DNA from: JBBSBL01 sp038251325
GTDB taxonomy: Bacteria; Actinomycetota; Thermoleophilia; Solirubrobacterales; Solirubrobacteraceae
Direction of reading: 5' to 3'
Length of the DNA: 64,000 bases
NCBI GenBank assembly: GCA_038251325.1
Contig: JBBSBL010000008.1
Span: forward strand, 1-64,000
Part shown: one piece after another, positions 1 to 8,276 of the stretch
How the letters are laid out: the number at the start of each line of letters is the position of its first letter
Position numbering within the stretch: the stretch's first letter is position 1
Notes under the pieces: generated by a model
The model's input: only the letters and a program-made list of their open reading frames with translations
Told to the model about the DNA's origin: nothing
Databases searched by the model: none
Program-made: the position numbers and the translations under genes

Positions 1-413
1 GCGTCGGCGGGCGGGGCCGGCGGAGCCGGCGGCGACGCGGGAGGCCCGGGCGCGGCGGCGACCGGCGGTGGAGGCGCGGGCGCGGCCGGCGGAGGCGCCG
101 GGGCGTCGCCGGGGGGCGGCGGCGCGGGCGCTCCCAGCGGAGTCGTGGGGGCGTCGCCGGGCGGTGGAGGCGCCGGCGCGGCGGGAGGCGGAGGCGCGGG
201 GGCATCGCCGGGCACGGGCCGCCCGTGCTTGTCGTACTCGGTGGCGGGTCCCTGGCCGGACGGCGCACCGCCGCCCTGCTGGCTCTGGTTGAAGTTGCCC
301 TGCACCTCGTCGATCTTGGCCTGCGCCTGGTCGGTCGCGGACTTCGCCATCTGCTTGGCCTTCTCGACGTCGAGGTCCTTCGCCATCTGCTTCGCCTTGT
401 CCAGGAAGCCCAT
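1..413 (-). CDS. Hypothetical Pro/Ala-rich protein with amphipathic N-terminus (3' end outside window)
   Basis: The gene starts at an ATG at 413 preceded by a good AAGGAG-like ribosome site and runs off the left edge, so at least 137 residues are visible. The first ~40 residues (MGFLDKAKQMAKDLDVEKAK...) form a Lys/Asp/Ala-rich amphipathic helix, as in small actinobacterial proteins of unknown function that begin MGFLDKAK. The rest is a low-complexity tail built from repeated PGDAPAPPP-type blocks. There is no signal peptide or membrane segment. It is divergent from the vWA gene. I do not recognise a function; the tail could be a spacer or protein-binding region. Confidence 0.72.
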   Translation of the reverse strand, partial: MGFLDKAKQMAKDLDVEKAKQMAKSATDQAQAKIDEVQGNFNQSQQGGGAPSGQGPATEYDKHGRPVPGDAPAPPPPAAPAPPPPGDAPTTPLGAPAPPPPGDAPAPPPAAPAPPPPVAAAPGPPASPPAPPAPPAD

Positions 414-487
414 CTCGCTCCTTCGCTCCGTGCGCTCGGTGGTCGGTCCCAGTGAAGCGCGCGCGGCGGACGAGCGCAAGGGACGCC

Positions 488-501
488 GACCGACATCGGT
501 C
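488..501. promoter_or_regulatory. Short perfect inverted repeat in the divergent intergenic region (possible operator)
   Basis: GACCGA-CA-TCGGTC is a perfect 6+6 palindrome with a 2-nt spacer, in the 197-bp gap between two divergent genes (starts at 413 minus and 611 plus). Its size and location suit a dimeric regulator, but short palindromes are frequent in GC-rich DNA. I see no convincing -35/-10 pair or other feature in the rest of this gap. Confidence 0.2.
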
Positions 502-610
502 GATTTGCCGGCCGGCGACTCAGGACGACGCCCCGGTTCGCCGTTTCGTCACAAGACCGCCGCACGGCGGTGCGAGCGTTCCAGCCCGCGAACCAGGAGA
601 CGGAGGACCG

Positions 611-1609
611 ATGCGGTTGACGGCGACGACGGTCGGAGCGATGGCGGCGGCGATGGCCCTCCCCGCGGGTGTGGGCGCCGCGCCAGCGGCCCACGGACGA
701 GCCGCGGCCTGCGCCGCCGCGAAGAACGTCGAGGCGATCATCGACGACTCCGGCTCCATGCGGGTCACCGACCCGGGGCGGCTGCGCGTCGCCGGGCTCG
801 AACTGCTGATCGACACCCCGGCCAACGGCAAGCTGCGGCTCGGCGCGGTTGAGTTCGGCGGGCAGTTCTCGTTTGCATCGTCGCCGCCCTCGGCCGACAC
901 CGTGTTCGCGCCAAACTTCGTCGGCGGGCGCGAGGCGGCGATGCGCGCCGCGCTCGAGGCAGTGGTCAAGGCCGACAACGGGCTCACCGACTACAACGCC
1001 GCCTTCAAGAAGGCCACGGCCGACAACCCGACCGCGGGCGCCCGCATCTTCCTCACCGACGGCGGCCACGACGTGGACGCCTACGCCAACGGCCACCGCG
1101 GCGGCCCGCCGACCTACGTGATCGCCTTCGGGTCCGCGCTCACCGGCACGAACGCCGCCCGCCTGCGGCAGATCGCGTCGGAGACCGGGGGCACGCTCTA
1201 CCGCGTGGCGAACGCCGGCGATCTGCAGCCGGTGTTCAACGACGTGAGCCTGAAGCTGAGCTGCAGCGGCGTGGCGCGCCGCTTCGCCGACGCCTTCCGC
1301 CGCCCCGGGGTCTCCCCCGTGCACCGGCTCTCGCTCGGCGCCTCGGCGCGCTCGGTCCAGCTCGCCCTCACGTGGTCCAGCCCGCGCGACGCGTTCGACA
1401 TCTCCGGCGCGCGGATCGTCCGCGGGCGCCGGGTCGTCGCCGCGGCGCGACGGATCAAGGTGACCCGCCGGCGCGGGAAGACCTTCGTCGTCGTCGGCCT
1501 GTCCAACGTGACCCGCGGAACCCTCCAGTTCCGCCTCCGTGCCCTCCACGTGGGAAGCGGCGGCCGCGTGCGGCTCACGACGCAGGTCAGTCAGAGCCGG
1601 CGGCGCTGA
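611..1609 (+). CDS. Secreted von Willebrand factor A (vWA) domain protein
   Basis: This is a 332-residue protein starting at ATG 611, chosen because GGAGACGGAGGA precedes it and a signal peptide follows directly (hydrophobic stretch to about residue 24, Ala-rich cleavage region). The vWA domain follows: DDSGSM near residue 45 is the MIDAS DxSxS motif, and FLTDGGHD supplies the later metal-site Asp. The C-terminal ~100 residues are beta-rich and basic, probably a second extracellular domain. vWA domains bind proteins through a metal ion, so an adhesion or scaffolding role outside the cell is plausible. The partner is unknown. Confidence 0.88.
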   Translation: MRLTATTVGAMAAAMALPAGVGAAPAAHGRAAACAAAKNVEAIIDDSGSMRVTDPGRLRVAGLELLIDTPANGKLRLGAVEFGGQFSFASSPPSADTVFAPNFVGGREAAMRAALEAVVKADNGLTDYNAAFKKATADNPTAGARIFLTDGGHDVDAYANGHRGGPPTYVIAFGSALTGTNAARLRQIASETGGTLYRVANAGDLQPVFNDVSLKLSCSGVARRFADAFRRPGVSPVHRLSLGASARSVQLALTWSSPRDAFDISGARIVRGRRVVAAARRIKVTRRRGKTFVVVGLSNVTRGTLQFRLRALHVGSGGRVRLTTQVSQSRRR

Positions 1610-1654
1610 GCGCGCGCCGATTGCGGCGACCCCGGGGACCCCGACATCGGGTAT

Positions 1655-2086
1655 TCAGCTTCGCCCGACGACGACCACTCTCACCCGTCGGCCTGTCCCC
1701 AAGCCGACGCGGAGGTACTCGGAGTCAGGTCCCAGACCGCGTTCTTGACCGAGGTAGTACCACAGCTCCTCGGCGGACCTTGTCGCCATGTAATCGGGGT
1801 TCGAGGTCACGCTTGGTGAATCTCCGAGGCTCCGGAGTACCCGCGACCGAGCCCATCCGACCAGAGTCCGGCATGACACGAGTTGATCGGCCACCGACTG
1901 ACGCTGAGTGGGCACGCTGGACTTGATCGATGGAGCGGGGGCGGCTCTCCAGTCTGCGACCAGGCGAGCCGAATCACACTGTCGGTCGGGAGTCGCGCGG
2001 CCTCCTGCGCCGCAGCCTGAGAGCGCCAGGCAGGTGAACGCACCTGCCACCCGGCTGTGTACGCCCTGGCGCCCCGCGATCGCCAC
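1655..2086 (-). CDS. Putative lipoprotein with BamE/SmpA-like C-terminal fold
   Basis: Reading from GTG 2086 (alternative GTG 2050) gives 143 (or 131) residues. A short hydrophobic segment ends in the lipobox LSGC, so it is likely lipidated. The C-terminal half (RSRVLRSLGDSP ... WYYLG ... DSEYLRVGL) resembles the small BamE/SmpA-like domain found in many actinobacterial lipoproteins. It starts 7 bases after the dapB stop on the same strand, so it may be co-transcribed. Local GC and codon use are visibly lower than in neighbouring genes, which suggests later acquisition or relaxed selection. The function is unknown and the family assignment is by pattern only. Confidence 0.55.
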   Translation of the reverse strand: MAIAGRQGVHSRVAGAFTCLALSGCGAGGRATPDRQCDSARLVADWRAAPAPSIKSSVPTQRQSVADQLVSCRTLVGWARSRVLRSLGDSPSVTSNPDYMATRSAEELWYYLGQERGLGPDSEYLRVGLGTGRRVRVVVVGRS

Positions 2087-2093
2087 ACGGCGA

Positions 2094-2750
2094 CTACCCC
2101 AGCAGGTGCTCGAGCCCGACCACCGGCGTGTGGTCGAGCCCGCCGACCTCCCGGACCGCCAACAGCACGCCGGGCATGAAGGCGGCGCGGTCGAGCGAGT
2201 CGTGGCGGATCGTCAGCGTCTCTCCGGTCCCGCCGAGGATGACCTCCTGGTGGGCGACGAGGCCGGGCAGGCGGACCGAGTGGATCGGGACCTCGTGACC
2301 GGCGGCCTCCTGCATGAGCGCGGCCGTCCGCGCGGCGGTGCCGCTCGGCGCGTCGAGCTTGCCGTCGTGGTGGAGCTCGACGATCTCCGCACGGTCCAGG
2401 TGCTTGGACGCCTCCACCGCGAAGCGCATCATGAGGACGGCGCCGATCGCGAAGTTCGGCGCGACGAACGCGTTGGCCGACCCGACTCCCTCGAGCGCGG
2501 CGGGATCGAAGCCGGTGGTCCCGACGACGACGTGCACGCCGGCCTCCAGGCACGCCCGCGCGTTGGCCAGGGCGGTGTCGGGCGTCGTGAAGTCGACGAC
2601 CACCTCGGCGTCGCCCAGCACGTCGGCGAGCGCGACGCCCAGGGCCGGGTCGGCACGGCCGGTGAGCTCGAGATCGTCGGCCGCGGCGACCGCGTCGCAC
2701 ACCGTCGCGCCCATCCGCCCGGCGGCGCCGGCCACGGCGACGCGGATCAC
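2094..2750 (-). CDS. dapB: 4-hydroxy-tetrahydrodipicolinate reductase
   Basis: This 218-residue enzyme of the diaminopimelate/lysine pathway reduces hydroxy-tetrahydrodipicolinate with NAD(P)H in the cytosol. The N-terminal Rossmann motif VAGAAGRMG is followed by VVVDFTTPD and GTTGF. The substrate site ELHHDGKLDAPSGTA carries the catalytic His and Lys, and RLPGLVAHQEV follows. It is slightly shorter than the E. coli enzyme (about 270) but keeps all core motifs, typical of the compact form. The GTG start at 2750 overlaps the stop of the M16 peptidase by GTGA, so translation is probably coupled. Confidence 0.96.
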   Translation of the reverse strand: MIRVAVAGAAGRMGATVCDAVAAADDLELTGRADPALGVALADVLGDAEVVVDFTTPDTALANARACLEAGVHVVVGTTGFDPAALEGVGSANAFVAPNFAIGAVLMMRFAVEASKHLDRAEIVELHHDGKLDAPSGTAARTAALMQEAAGHEVPIHSVRLPGLVAHQEVILGGTGETLTIRHDSLDRAAFMPGVLLAVREVGGLDHTPVVGLEHLLG

Positions 2751-4024
2751 GCGGCCTCCGCCAACCCGGCGACCGGGCCCAGCGCGGCCCGGAAGGCGTC
2801 CTCCTCCGGGCCGATCCCGGCGGCCGAGAGCCGCTCGGCGGCGAAGAGCTCGTCGGCGAGCGCGGCGAGGTCCTCGACGGTGACTGCGTCGATCCGCTCT
2901 ACCACCTCGTCGAGCGTGAGCAGCGGCATGTCGGCCAGCAGCGAGGACCCGAGCCGGTTCATCCGCGCGCTGGTCGACTCCAGCGAGAGCACCACCCGCC
3001 CCTTGAGGTTCTCCTTCGCGCGGATGAGCTCCGCGCTCGTGGCGGGCTCGGCCCGGACGCGCTCGAGCTCGGCGGCGACGACCTCGAGCGCCGCCGCGAG
3101 GTTGTCGGTGCGCGTGCCGACGTACAGGCCGACCTGGCCGGTGTCGGCGTACTGGGCGCTGAACGAGTAGACGGCGTAGGCCAGCCCGCGGCGCTCGCGC
3201 ACCTCCTGGAAGAGCCGCGAGGAGGAGGTGCCGCCGAAGACGGTGTCGAGCACGCGCAGTGCGAAGCGGCGCTCATCGTCGCGGGCGATCCCCGGGCCGC
3301 CGAGGCAGACGTGGTACTGCTCGGTGTCCTTGACCTCGAAGCGGACGGCGGCCGCGCGGTCCCCCGGTGCGGCCTCGACGGCGGGCAGGCCGGCGCCGGC
3401 CGGCGTCTCGCGCGCCCGGGCCAGGGCGACGAGCGCGTCGTGGTCGACCGACCCCGCGGCGGCGAGCACGACGTTGCCGGGCGTGTAGCGGCCGGCGTGG
3501 AAGGCCCGCAGCTCGGGCACCGGCGTCTCGGCGACGACCGCGGCCCGCCCGATGATCGCACGGCCGAGCGGATGGGTCCCGAACACGGCCTCGCCGAGGA
3601 CGTCGAAGACCTTGTCGGCCGGGTCGTCCTCGTACATCGCGATCTCCTCGAGGATCACCTCCCGCTCGGCGTCGACGTCCTCGAAGGCCGGGGCGAAGAC
3701 CATGTCGCCCATGACGTCGAGCGCGAGATCCAGGTGCTCGTCGATGACCCGCGCGTAGAGCGAGGTCGTCTCCTTCCCGGTGCCCGCGTTCAGCTCGGCG
3801 CCCATCCCGTCGAAGATCTGGTCGATCTCCAGCGAGCCGTAGCGGGCGGTGCCCTTGAACAGCAGGTGCTCGAGCAGGTGGGAGAGGCCGGCCTCGGGCT
3901 CGCGCTCGGCGCGCGAGCCCGTGCCGATCCAGTACCCGAGCGCCACGGACCGCACGGAGGGCAGCGCCTCCGTCACGATCCGCAGGCCCGAGTCGAGCTC
4001 GGTGATCCGGTGGTCGGCGTTCAC
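2747..4024 (-). CDS. M16 family zinc metallopeptidase (processing-peptidase-like)
   Basis: A 425-residue protein from GTG 4024; an upstream in-frame extension would run into pnp and is Ala/Arg-rich noise. The N-terminal M16 domain carries the inverted zinc motif HLLEH (HxxEH) near residue 47 and the downstream glutamates of the REVILEEI helix. The second half is the inactive M16 domain (GGTSSRLFQEVRERRGLAYAVYSF, a conserved substrate-grip segment). The pair pnp-M16 peptidase is a common neighbourhood in Gram-positive bacteria. It lies 28 bases after pnp and overlaps dapB. Its substrates are unknown; M16 enzymes usually degrade or trim short peptides. Confidence 0.94.
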   Translation of the reverse strand: MNADHRITELDSGLRIVTEALPSVRSVALGYWIGTGSRAEREPEAGLSHLLEHLLFKGTARYGSLEIDQIFDGMGAELNAGTGKETTSLYARVIDEHLDLALDVMGDMVFAPAFEDVDAEREVILEEIAMYEDDPADKVFDVLGEAVFGTHPLGRAIIGRAAVVAETPVPELRAFHAGRYTPGNVVLAAAGSVDHDALVALARARETPAGAGLPAVEAAPGDRAAAVRFEVKDTEQYHVCLGGPGIARDDERRFALRVLDTVFGGTSSSRLFQEVRERRGLAYAVYSFSAQYADTGQVGLYVGTRTDNLAAALEVVAAELERVRAEPATSAELIRAKENLKGRVVLSLESTSARMNRLGSSLLADMPLLTLDEVVERIDAVTVEDLAALADELFAAERLSAAGIGPEEDAFRAALGPVAGLAEAA

Positions 4025-4052
4025 GCGGACCGGCCGCGAGGCGGCCCGGCGA

Positions 4053-6341
4053 CTAGCGCCGGTCCTCGGGGTCCCGGTCGCGCACGCGCCCGCGATCCCG
4101 TCCGCCGCCGCCGTCGCGCCCGCCGCGATCGCGGCCGTTGCGCCCGCCGCCGCGGCCACGGCCACGGTCGCCGCCGCGGTCCCCGCCGCCGCCTCCGCCG
4201 CTGCCGACGGAGCCCAGGTCCTCGGCGCTCTTGCCGGCGACGTCGGGATCCTCGGCCAGGCGCAGGCCGATCCGGCCGCGCTCGCGGTCGACCTCGACCA
4301 CGCGCACGGAGATCTCGTCGCCCTTGTTCAGCACGTCCTCGACCGTCGCCACCCGCTCCCCGGGCGAGACGTTGGAGATGTGCAGCAGGCCGTCGGTGCC
4401 CTTGGCGAGCTCGATGAACGCGCCGAAGGTCGTGGTCTTGACGACCTTGCCCTCGAACGAGTCGCCGACCTCGACCTCCTTGGTCATCGTGCGGATCCGC
4501 TCGGCGAGCGCGTCGCCCAACTCGCCGTTGGCGGCGTAGACGCGCACGTTGCCCTCGTCGTCGACGTCGATCTGGGCCTCGAACTCGTCCTGCAGGGCGC
4601 GGATCGTCTCCCCGCCCTTGCCGATCAGCAGCCCGATCTTCTCCGGGTCGATCTTCAGCGCGGAGATCCGCGGCGCCCACGGCGAGAGCTCGCTCGCGGG
4701 ACCGTCGATCGCCTCGCTCATCTTGCCGAGGATGAACTCCCGGCCCACATGGGCCTGGGTGAGTGCGTCGCGCAGGATGTCGAACGACACGCCGGCGATC
4801 TTGATGTCCATCTGGAGCGCGGTGATCCCGCGCTCGGTCCCGGCGACCTTGAAGTCCATGTCGCCGAGGTGGTCCTCCACGCCGGCGATGTCGGACAGGA
4901 CGATGTACTCGTCGCCCTCCTTGATCAGGCCCATGGCGATGCCGGCCACCGGGCGGGTGATCGGCACGCCGGCCTGCATGAGCGACAGCGAGCTGCCGCA
5001 CACCGAGGCCATCGAGGACGACCCGTTGGACTCGAGGATATCGGACACCACCCGGATCGTGTACGGGAAGCGCTCCTGGTCGGGGATCATCGGGACGAGC
5101 GCCCGCTCGGCGAGCGCGCCGTGACCGATGTCGCGACGCTTGGGGCCTCGCATGAAGCCCGCCTCCCCGACCGAGAACGGCGGGAAGTTGTAGTGGTGCC
5201 AGTAGCTCTTGCTCGTCTCGAGCCCGAGCGTGTCCAGGCGCATCTCCTCGCGGGTGGTCCCGAGCGAGACGACCGACAGCGCCTGGGTCTGCCCGCGGGT
5301 GAAGAGCGCGGAGCCGTGGGTGCGCGGCGCCACGCCGACCTCGATCGAGATCGCGCGGATCTCGTCCGCGTCGCGCCCGTCGGGCCGCTTCTTCTGCACC
5401 GCGATCCGGTTGCGGATCAGCGAGCGCTCGAGCTTGTCGAACGCCATCTGCGCGGCGGCGCGCTGCTCCGCGTAGCCCTCGGCCTCGGCGTCGCCGGCGT
5501 AGGCCTCGAGGATCTGTGCCTCGACGGCCTTCGTCGCGTCCTGGCGCTCGAGCTTGTCGACGACCTGGGTCGCCGCCTCCAGCGCCGGGCCGTGCGTGCC
5601 CTGGATGCGGGCGTAGAGGCCCTCGTCCACCTGCGGGACGTCGACCTCGGCCTTGGGCTTGCCGGCCTTCTCGCGCAGCTCGCGCTGGGCGGCGCAGAGC
5701 TTCTTGATCTCGCCGTGCGCGATGTCCAGCGCATCGAGGATCTCGGCCTCCGGCACCTCGTTGGCGCCGGCCTCGACCATGAGGATGGCCTCGTCGGTCC
5801 CGGCGACGATGAGGTCGAGGTCGCTGTTCTCGCTCAGGTCCTCCTCGCGCGGGTTGACGACGAAGTTGCCGTCGATCTTCCCGATCCGCACGGAGCCGAC
5901 CGCGGTCGGCACGGGGATGTCGGAGATCTGCAGCGCGGCGGACGCGCCGTTCATCGCGAGGATGTCGTAGGGGTGAACGTGGTCGATCGAGAGCGGGATC
6001 GCCACGAGCTGGGTCTCCCGGCGCCAGCCCTTGGGGAAGAGCGGGCGGATCGGCCGGTCGATCATGCGCGCGGTGAGCGTGCCCTTCTCGCCCGAGCGGC
6101 CCTCGCGCTTGAAGAACGAGCCCGGGATCTTGCCCGCGGCGTACATCCGCTCCTCGACGTCGACGGTGAGCGGGAGGAAGTCCACGTCGCGGGGGTTGCC
6201 CGCGGTCGCGGTGGCGAGGACCATCGTGTCGCCCGCGCGGACGACGACGGCGCCGGAGGCCTGCTTGGCCATCTTGCCGGTCTCGAATGAGATCTCGGTA
6301 CCTGCGATCTCGACGGAGACCCGCTGTACGGCGTCAGACAT
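4053..6341 (-). CDS. pnp: Polyribonucleotide nucleotidyltransferase (PNPase)
   Basis: A 762-residue phosphorolytic 3'-5' exoribonuclease. There are two RNase-PH cores (N-terminal to ~residue 225, and ~325-540 with the active-site segment around DILESNGSSSMASVCG and MDFKVAGTERGITALQMDIK), a linker helical domain, then KH (~IGLLIGKGGETIRALQ) and S1 (~EGKVVKTTTFGAFIEL) RNA-binding domains. The final ~55 residues are a Gly/Arg/Asp-rich tail, seen in actinobacterial PNPases and likely an RNA or protein tether. The ATG at 6341 has the purine-rich ribosome site GAAGAAGGGA just 3' of a leader hairpin. It is first in a pnp-M16-dapB run. Confidence 0.98.
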   Translation of the reverse strand: MSDAVQRVSVEIAGTEISFETGKMAKQASGAVVVRAGDTMVLATATAGNPRDVDFLPLTVDVEERMYAAGKIPGSFFKREGRSGEKGTLTARMIDRPIRPLFPKGWRRETQLVAIPLSIDHVHPYDILAMNGASAALQISDIPVPTAVGSVRIGKIDGNFVVNPREEDLSENSDLDLIVAGTDEAILMVEAGANEVPEAEILDALDIAHGEIKKLCAAQRELREKAGKPKAEVDVPQVDEGLYARIQGTHGPALEAATQVVDKLERQDATKAVEAQILEAYAGDAEAEGYAEQRAAAQMAFDKLERSLIRNRIAVQKKRPDGRDADEIRAISIEVGVAPRTHGSALFTRGQTQALSVVSLGTTREEMRLDTLGLETSKSYWHHYNFPPFSVGEAGFMRGPKRRDIGHGALAERALVPMIPDQERFPYTIRVVSDILESNGSSSMASVCGSSLSLMQAGVPITRPVAGIAMGLIKEGDEYIVLSDIAGVEDHLGDMDFKVAGTERGITALQMDIKIAGVSFDILRDALTQAHVGREFILGKMSEAIDGPASELSPWAPRISALKIDPEKIGLLIGKGGETIRALQDEFEAQIDVDDEGNVRVYAANGELGDALAERIRTMTKEVEVGDSFEGKVVKTTTFGAFIELAKGTDGLLHISNVSPGERVATVEDVLNKGDEISVRVVEVDRERGRIGLRLAEDPDVAGKSAEDLGSVGSGGGGGGDRGGDRGRGRGGGRNGRDRGGRDGGGGRDRGRVRDRDPEDRR

Positions 6342-6359
6342 ATTGAGTTGTCCCTTCTT

Positions 6360-6381
6360 CTCCGCCCTTCGGTCGGCGGAG
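6360..6381 (-). promoter_or_regulatory. Stem-loop in the pnp mRNA leader
   Basis: On the minus strand the leader contains CTCCGCC...GGCGGAG, a 7-bp GC-rich stem with an 8-nt loop, ending a few bases before the GAAGAAGGGA ribosome site of pnp. In E. coli, PNPase represses its own mRNA after RNase III cleaves a leader hairpin; this hairpin occupies an equivalent place, but an equivalent mechanism is only inferred. It is not followed by a U-run on the minus strand, so it is not an ordinary terminator for this mRNA. Confidence 0.4.
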
Positions 6382-6493
6382 CTGTTTTATCTTCTCTTGG
6401 TTCCGAACGCGGTGAAGCCTAGCGTGCGCGAGCGCGACGGCCTCCGCCGGCCGCGGGCTGACCCGGGGCCGGCGGGTCGCTCGTACCCGGGGC

Positions 6494-6991
6494 GTGCTGC
6501 TGCTCGGCGAGGTCCACACCCTGCGACGGGTCCAGCGCCTGGCGGCGCCGCCCGACGCGGTGTTCCCGTTCTTCGGCGACGCCGGCAACCTCGAGGCGAT
6601 CACCCCGCCGCTGTTGCGCTTCCGCATCCTCACGCCGCGGCCGATCGCGATGCACGCCGGGACGCTCATCGAGTACCGCCTGCGCCTGCACGGCATTCCG
6701 GTCCGCTGGGTAACCCAGATCCTCGACTGGGAGCCCGGCGGGCGCTTCGTGGACAGCCAGATCAAGGGCCCCTACGCGCTCTGGCACCACACCCACGACT
6801 TCGCGCCCGACAAGGAGGGCGGCACGGTGATGACCGACACCGTCCGCTACGCCCTGCCCGGCGGGCCTGTGGGAGAGCTGGCCCGGCGCCTCGTCGTGGC
6901 CCGGGATCTGGAGACGATCTTCGACTTCCGCCGGGACGCGGTGGCGCGGGGCGTGGCTGTCCCGGCCGGCGTGGCTGCGACGCAGCCGTAG
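6494..6991 (+). CDS. SRPBCC-family ligand-binding protein
   Basis: A 165-residue protein starting at GTG 6494. The pattern (RLAAPPDAVFPFFGDAGNLEAITPPLLRFRIL ... IPVRWVTQILDWEPGGRFVD ... HHTHDF) is that of the SRPBCC (START/Bet v1-like) family, whose members form a deep hydrophobic pocket for small ligands; related copies occur beside fatty-acid or dehydrogenase genes in actinobacteria. It is divergent from pnp and convergent with the DsbA-like gene, with a six-base gap. There is no signal peptide, so it is cytosolic. The ligand cannot be read from sequence. Confidence 0.85.
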   Translation: MLLLGEVHTLRRVQRLAAPPDAVFPFFGDAGNLEAITPPLLRFRILTPRPIAMHAGTLIEYRLRLHGIPVRWVTQILDWEPGGRFVDSQIKGPYALWHHTHDFAPDKEGGTVMTDTVRYALPGGPVGELARRLVVARDLETIFDFRRDAVARGVAVPAGVAATQP

Positions 6992-6997
6992 TCGCGC

Positions 6998-7513
6998 CTA
7001 CCCCCCGACCTCCACGAGCCACGCCACCTCCGGCACGCCCTGGCACAGCGCCCCGTCGGGCCCGGCCACCGTCGGGGCTGTGGCCACGCCCGCGCGGATC
7101 CCGGCGCGGAACTCGCCCTCCACCCGCGCGGCGGCCGCCTCGCCCCGGCGGTCGGCCTCGAAGCGCGCGACGTCGAGCCCGAGGCGCTCGGCGCGGGCCC
7201 AGAGGTGGGGGTCGTCGAGGCGCCCCTGGTCGGCGAACAGCGCGTCGTGCATCGGCCAGAACGCACCCTGGGCGGCGGCGGCCTCGGCCGCGGCCGCAGC
7301 CGCCCGCGCACGGCGATGCTTCGAGGCCAGCGGGAAGTGGCGGAAGCAGACCCGGACGCGTGCGCCGGCGAGCCGCTCGGCGGCGAGCGCGCAGCGCGGG
7401 CACTCGAAATCGGCGTAGGCGACGACCAGTGGCGCGCCCGCCGGCCCCCGGACGCGGTCCGCTTCGCCGACCGGGGGCAGCGCGGCGCTGCCGAGATCCT
7501 CCCCGCCGGTCAG
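6998..7513 (-). CDS. DsbA/thioredoxin-fold oxidoreductase
   Basis: The conserved part begins PLVVAYADFECPRCALAAERL: a thioredoxin fold with active-site CPRC, followed by the helical insertion typical of DsbA-like proteins and the cis-Pro loop TAPTV. It probably exchanges disulfides or reduces partner proteins in the cytosol, since no signal peptide is visible. Start choice is difficult. The only canonical start upstream is ATG 7588, which would overlap the peroxiredoxin gene by 79 bases and add an Arg-rich non-conserved extension; CTG 7513 overlaps the upstream stop as CTGA and gives 171 residues. It is last in the operon after the peroxiredoxin, a functionally sensible partner. Confidence 0.8.
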   Translation of the reverse strand: MTGGEDLGSAALPPVGEADRVRGPAGAPLVVAYADFECPRCALAAERLAGARVRVCFRHFPLASKHRRARAAAAAAEAAAAQGAFWPMHDALFADQGRLDDPHLWARAERLGLDVARFEADRRGEAAAARVEGEFRAGIRAGVATAPTVAGPDGALCQGVPEVAWLVEVGG

Positions 7514-7971
7514 GAGAGCGCGGCGAGCCCGTCGAAGATGAGGTTGGCGCCGGGCAGCACGCCGGGGTTCTCGCCCTGCCAGCTCCACCGCACGGCCGCC
7601 TCGGCGTCGGTGATGACGAGCGCGCGCTCCGCGAACCCGCCGGGATGCAGCACGCCGAACGCGGCGCAGGTCGCGCCCTTGGGCTCGAAGTCGGAGAGCT
7701 GCGGCATCGTCACGCCGAGCTTCTCGCGGAAGGCGGCCTGGGCGTAGCCGGAGTCGCAGGAGACGCCGTAGAGCGTCGCGCCACGGGCGGCGAAGTCGCC
7801 CCGCACCTCCTCGTAGAGGTTCAGCTGGTCGGTGCAGGTCGGGCTGAAGGCGAAGGGGTAGAAGACGAGCACCGTTGTCTGGCCCTCGAGGTCGCCGCGG
7901 GTGAACGCGGCCCCCTTCTCGTCGCGCAGCGTGAACTCCGGCGCCGGGGTTCCGGCGGCCAGCACGCTCAC
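7510..7971 (-). CDS. Peroxiredoxin (AhpE-like, atypical/1-Cys type)
   Basis: A 153-residue thiol peroxidase. The peroxidatic Cys lies in YPFAFSPTCTDQL (TxxC-type motif) near residue 45. VSCDS carries a second Cys further on, and the late Arg typical of the pocket is in AAVRWSW. Such proteins reduce H2O2 and organic hydroperoxides using a thiol partner; the adjacent DsbA-like CPRC protein is a candidate partner by position only. The GTG start overlaps the rpsO stop (GTGA), so it is translationally coupled to a ribosomal-protein gene. Confidence 0.93.
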   Translation of the reverse strand: MSVLAAGTPAPEFTLRDEKGAAFTRGDLEGQTTVLVFYPFAFSPTCTDQLNLYEEVRGDFAARGATLYGVSCDSGYAQAAFREKLGVTMPQLSDFEPKGATCAAFGVLHPGGFAERALVITDAEAAVRWSWQGENPGVLPGANLIFDGLAALS

Positions 7972-8237
7972 TTCCGAAGTCCCAGCTCCTTGACCAGGGC
8001 GCGATAGCCCTCGAGGTCCGCGCGCTGGAGGTAGTTCAGGAAGCGGCGGCGGCGGCCGACGAGCATCAGGAGCCCGCGCCGGGAGTGATGGTCCTTCTGG
8101 TGGCCGCGCAGATGCTCGGTGAGCTCGTTGATCCGCTCGGTGAGGACGGCGATCTGCACCGCGGTGCGACCGGTGTCCTCGGGGCCCGAGCCGAACTGCG
8201 CGGCGAGCTCCCGCTTGCGTTCCTTGGTCACGGTCAT
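7968..8237 (-). CDS. rpsO: Ribosomal protein S15
   Basis: This is an 89-residue S15, the usual length, starting at ATG 8237 (MTVTKERKRELAAQFG); an upstream ATG at 8261 would add eight non-conserved residues. Diagnostic motifs are DTGRTAVQIAVLTERINELTEHL, KDHHSRRGLLMLVGRRRRFLNYL and YRALVKELGLRK. S15 binds 16S rRNA early in 30S assembly. In many bacteria rpsO sits next to pnp; here peroxiredoxin, DsbA-like and SRPBCC genes intervene. No strong Shine-Dalgarno is seen. Confidence 0.97.
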   Translation of the reverse strand: MTVTKERKRELAAQFGSGPEDTGRTAVQIAVLTERINELTEHLRGHQKDHHSRRGLLMLVGRRRRFLNYLQRADLEGYRALVKELGLRK

Positions 8238-8276
8238 GCGGCGCAGGAGGCTAGCAGGCAACCCCCGGCCGGCCGG

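Noticed and set aside
6360..6395. Stem-loop plus TTTT on the plus strand as a terminator
   Set aside because: No plus-strand gene ends before it; the only transcript here is the pnp leader on the other strand.
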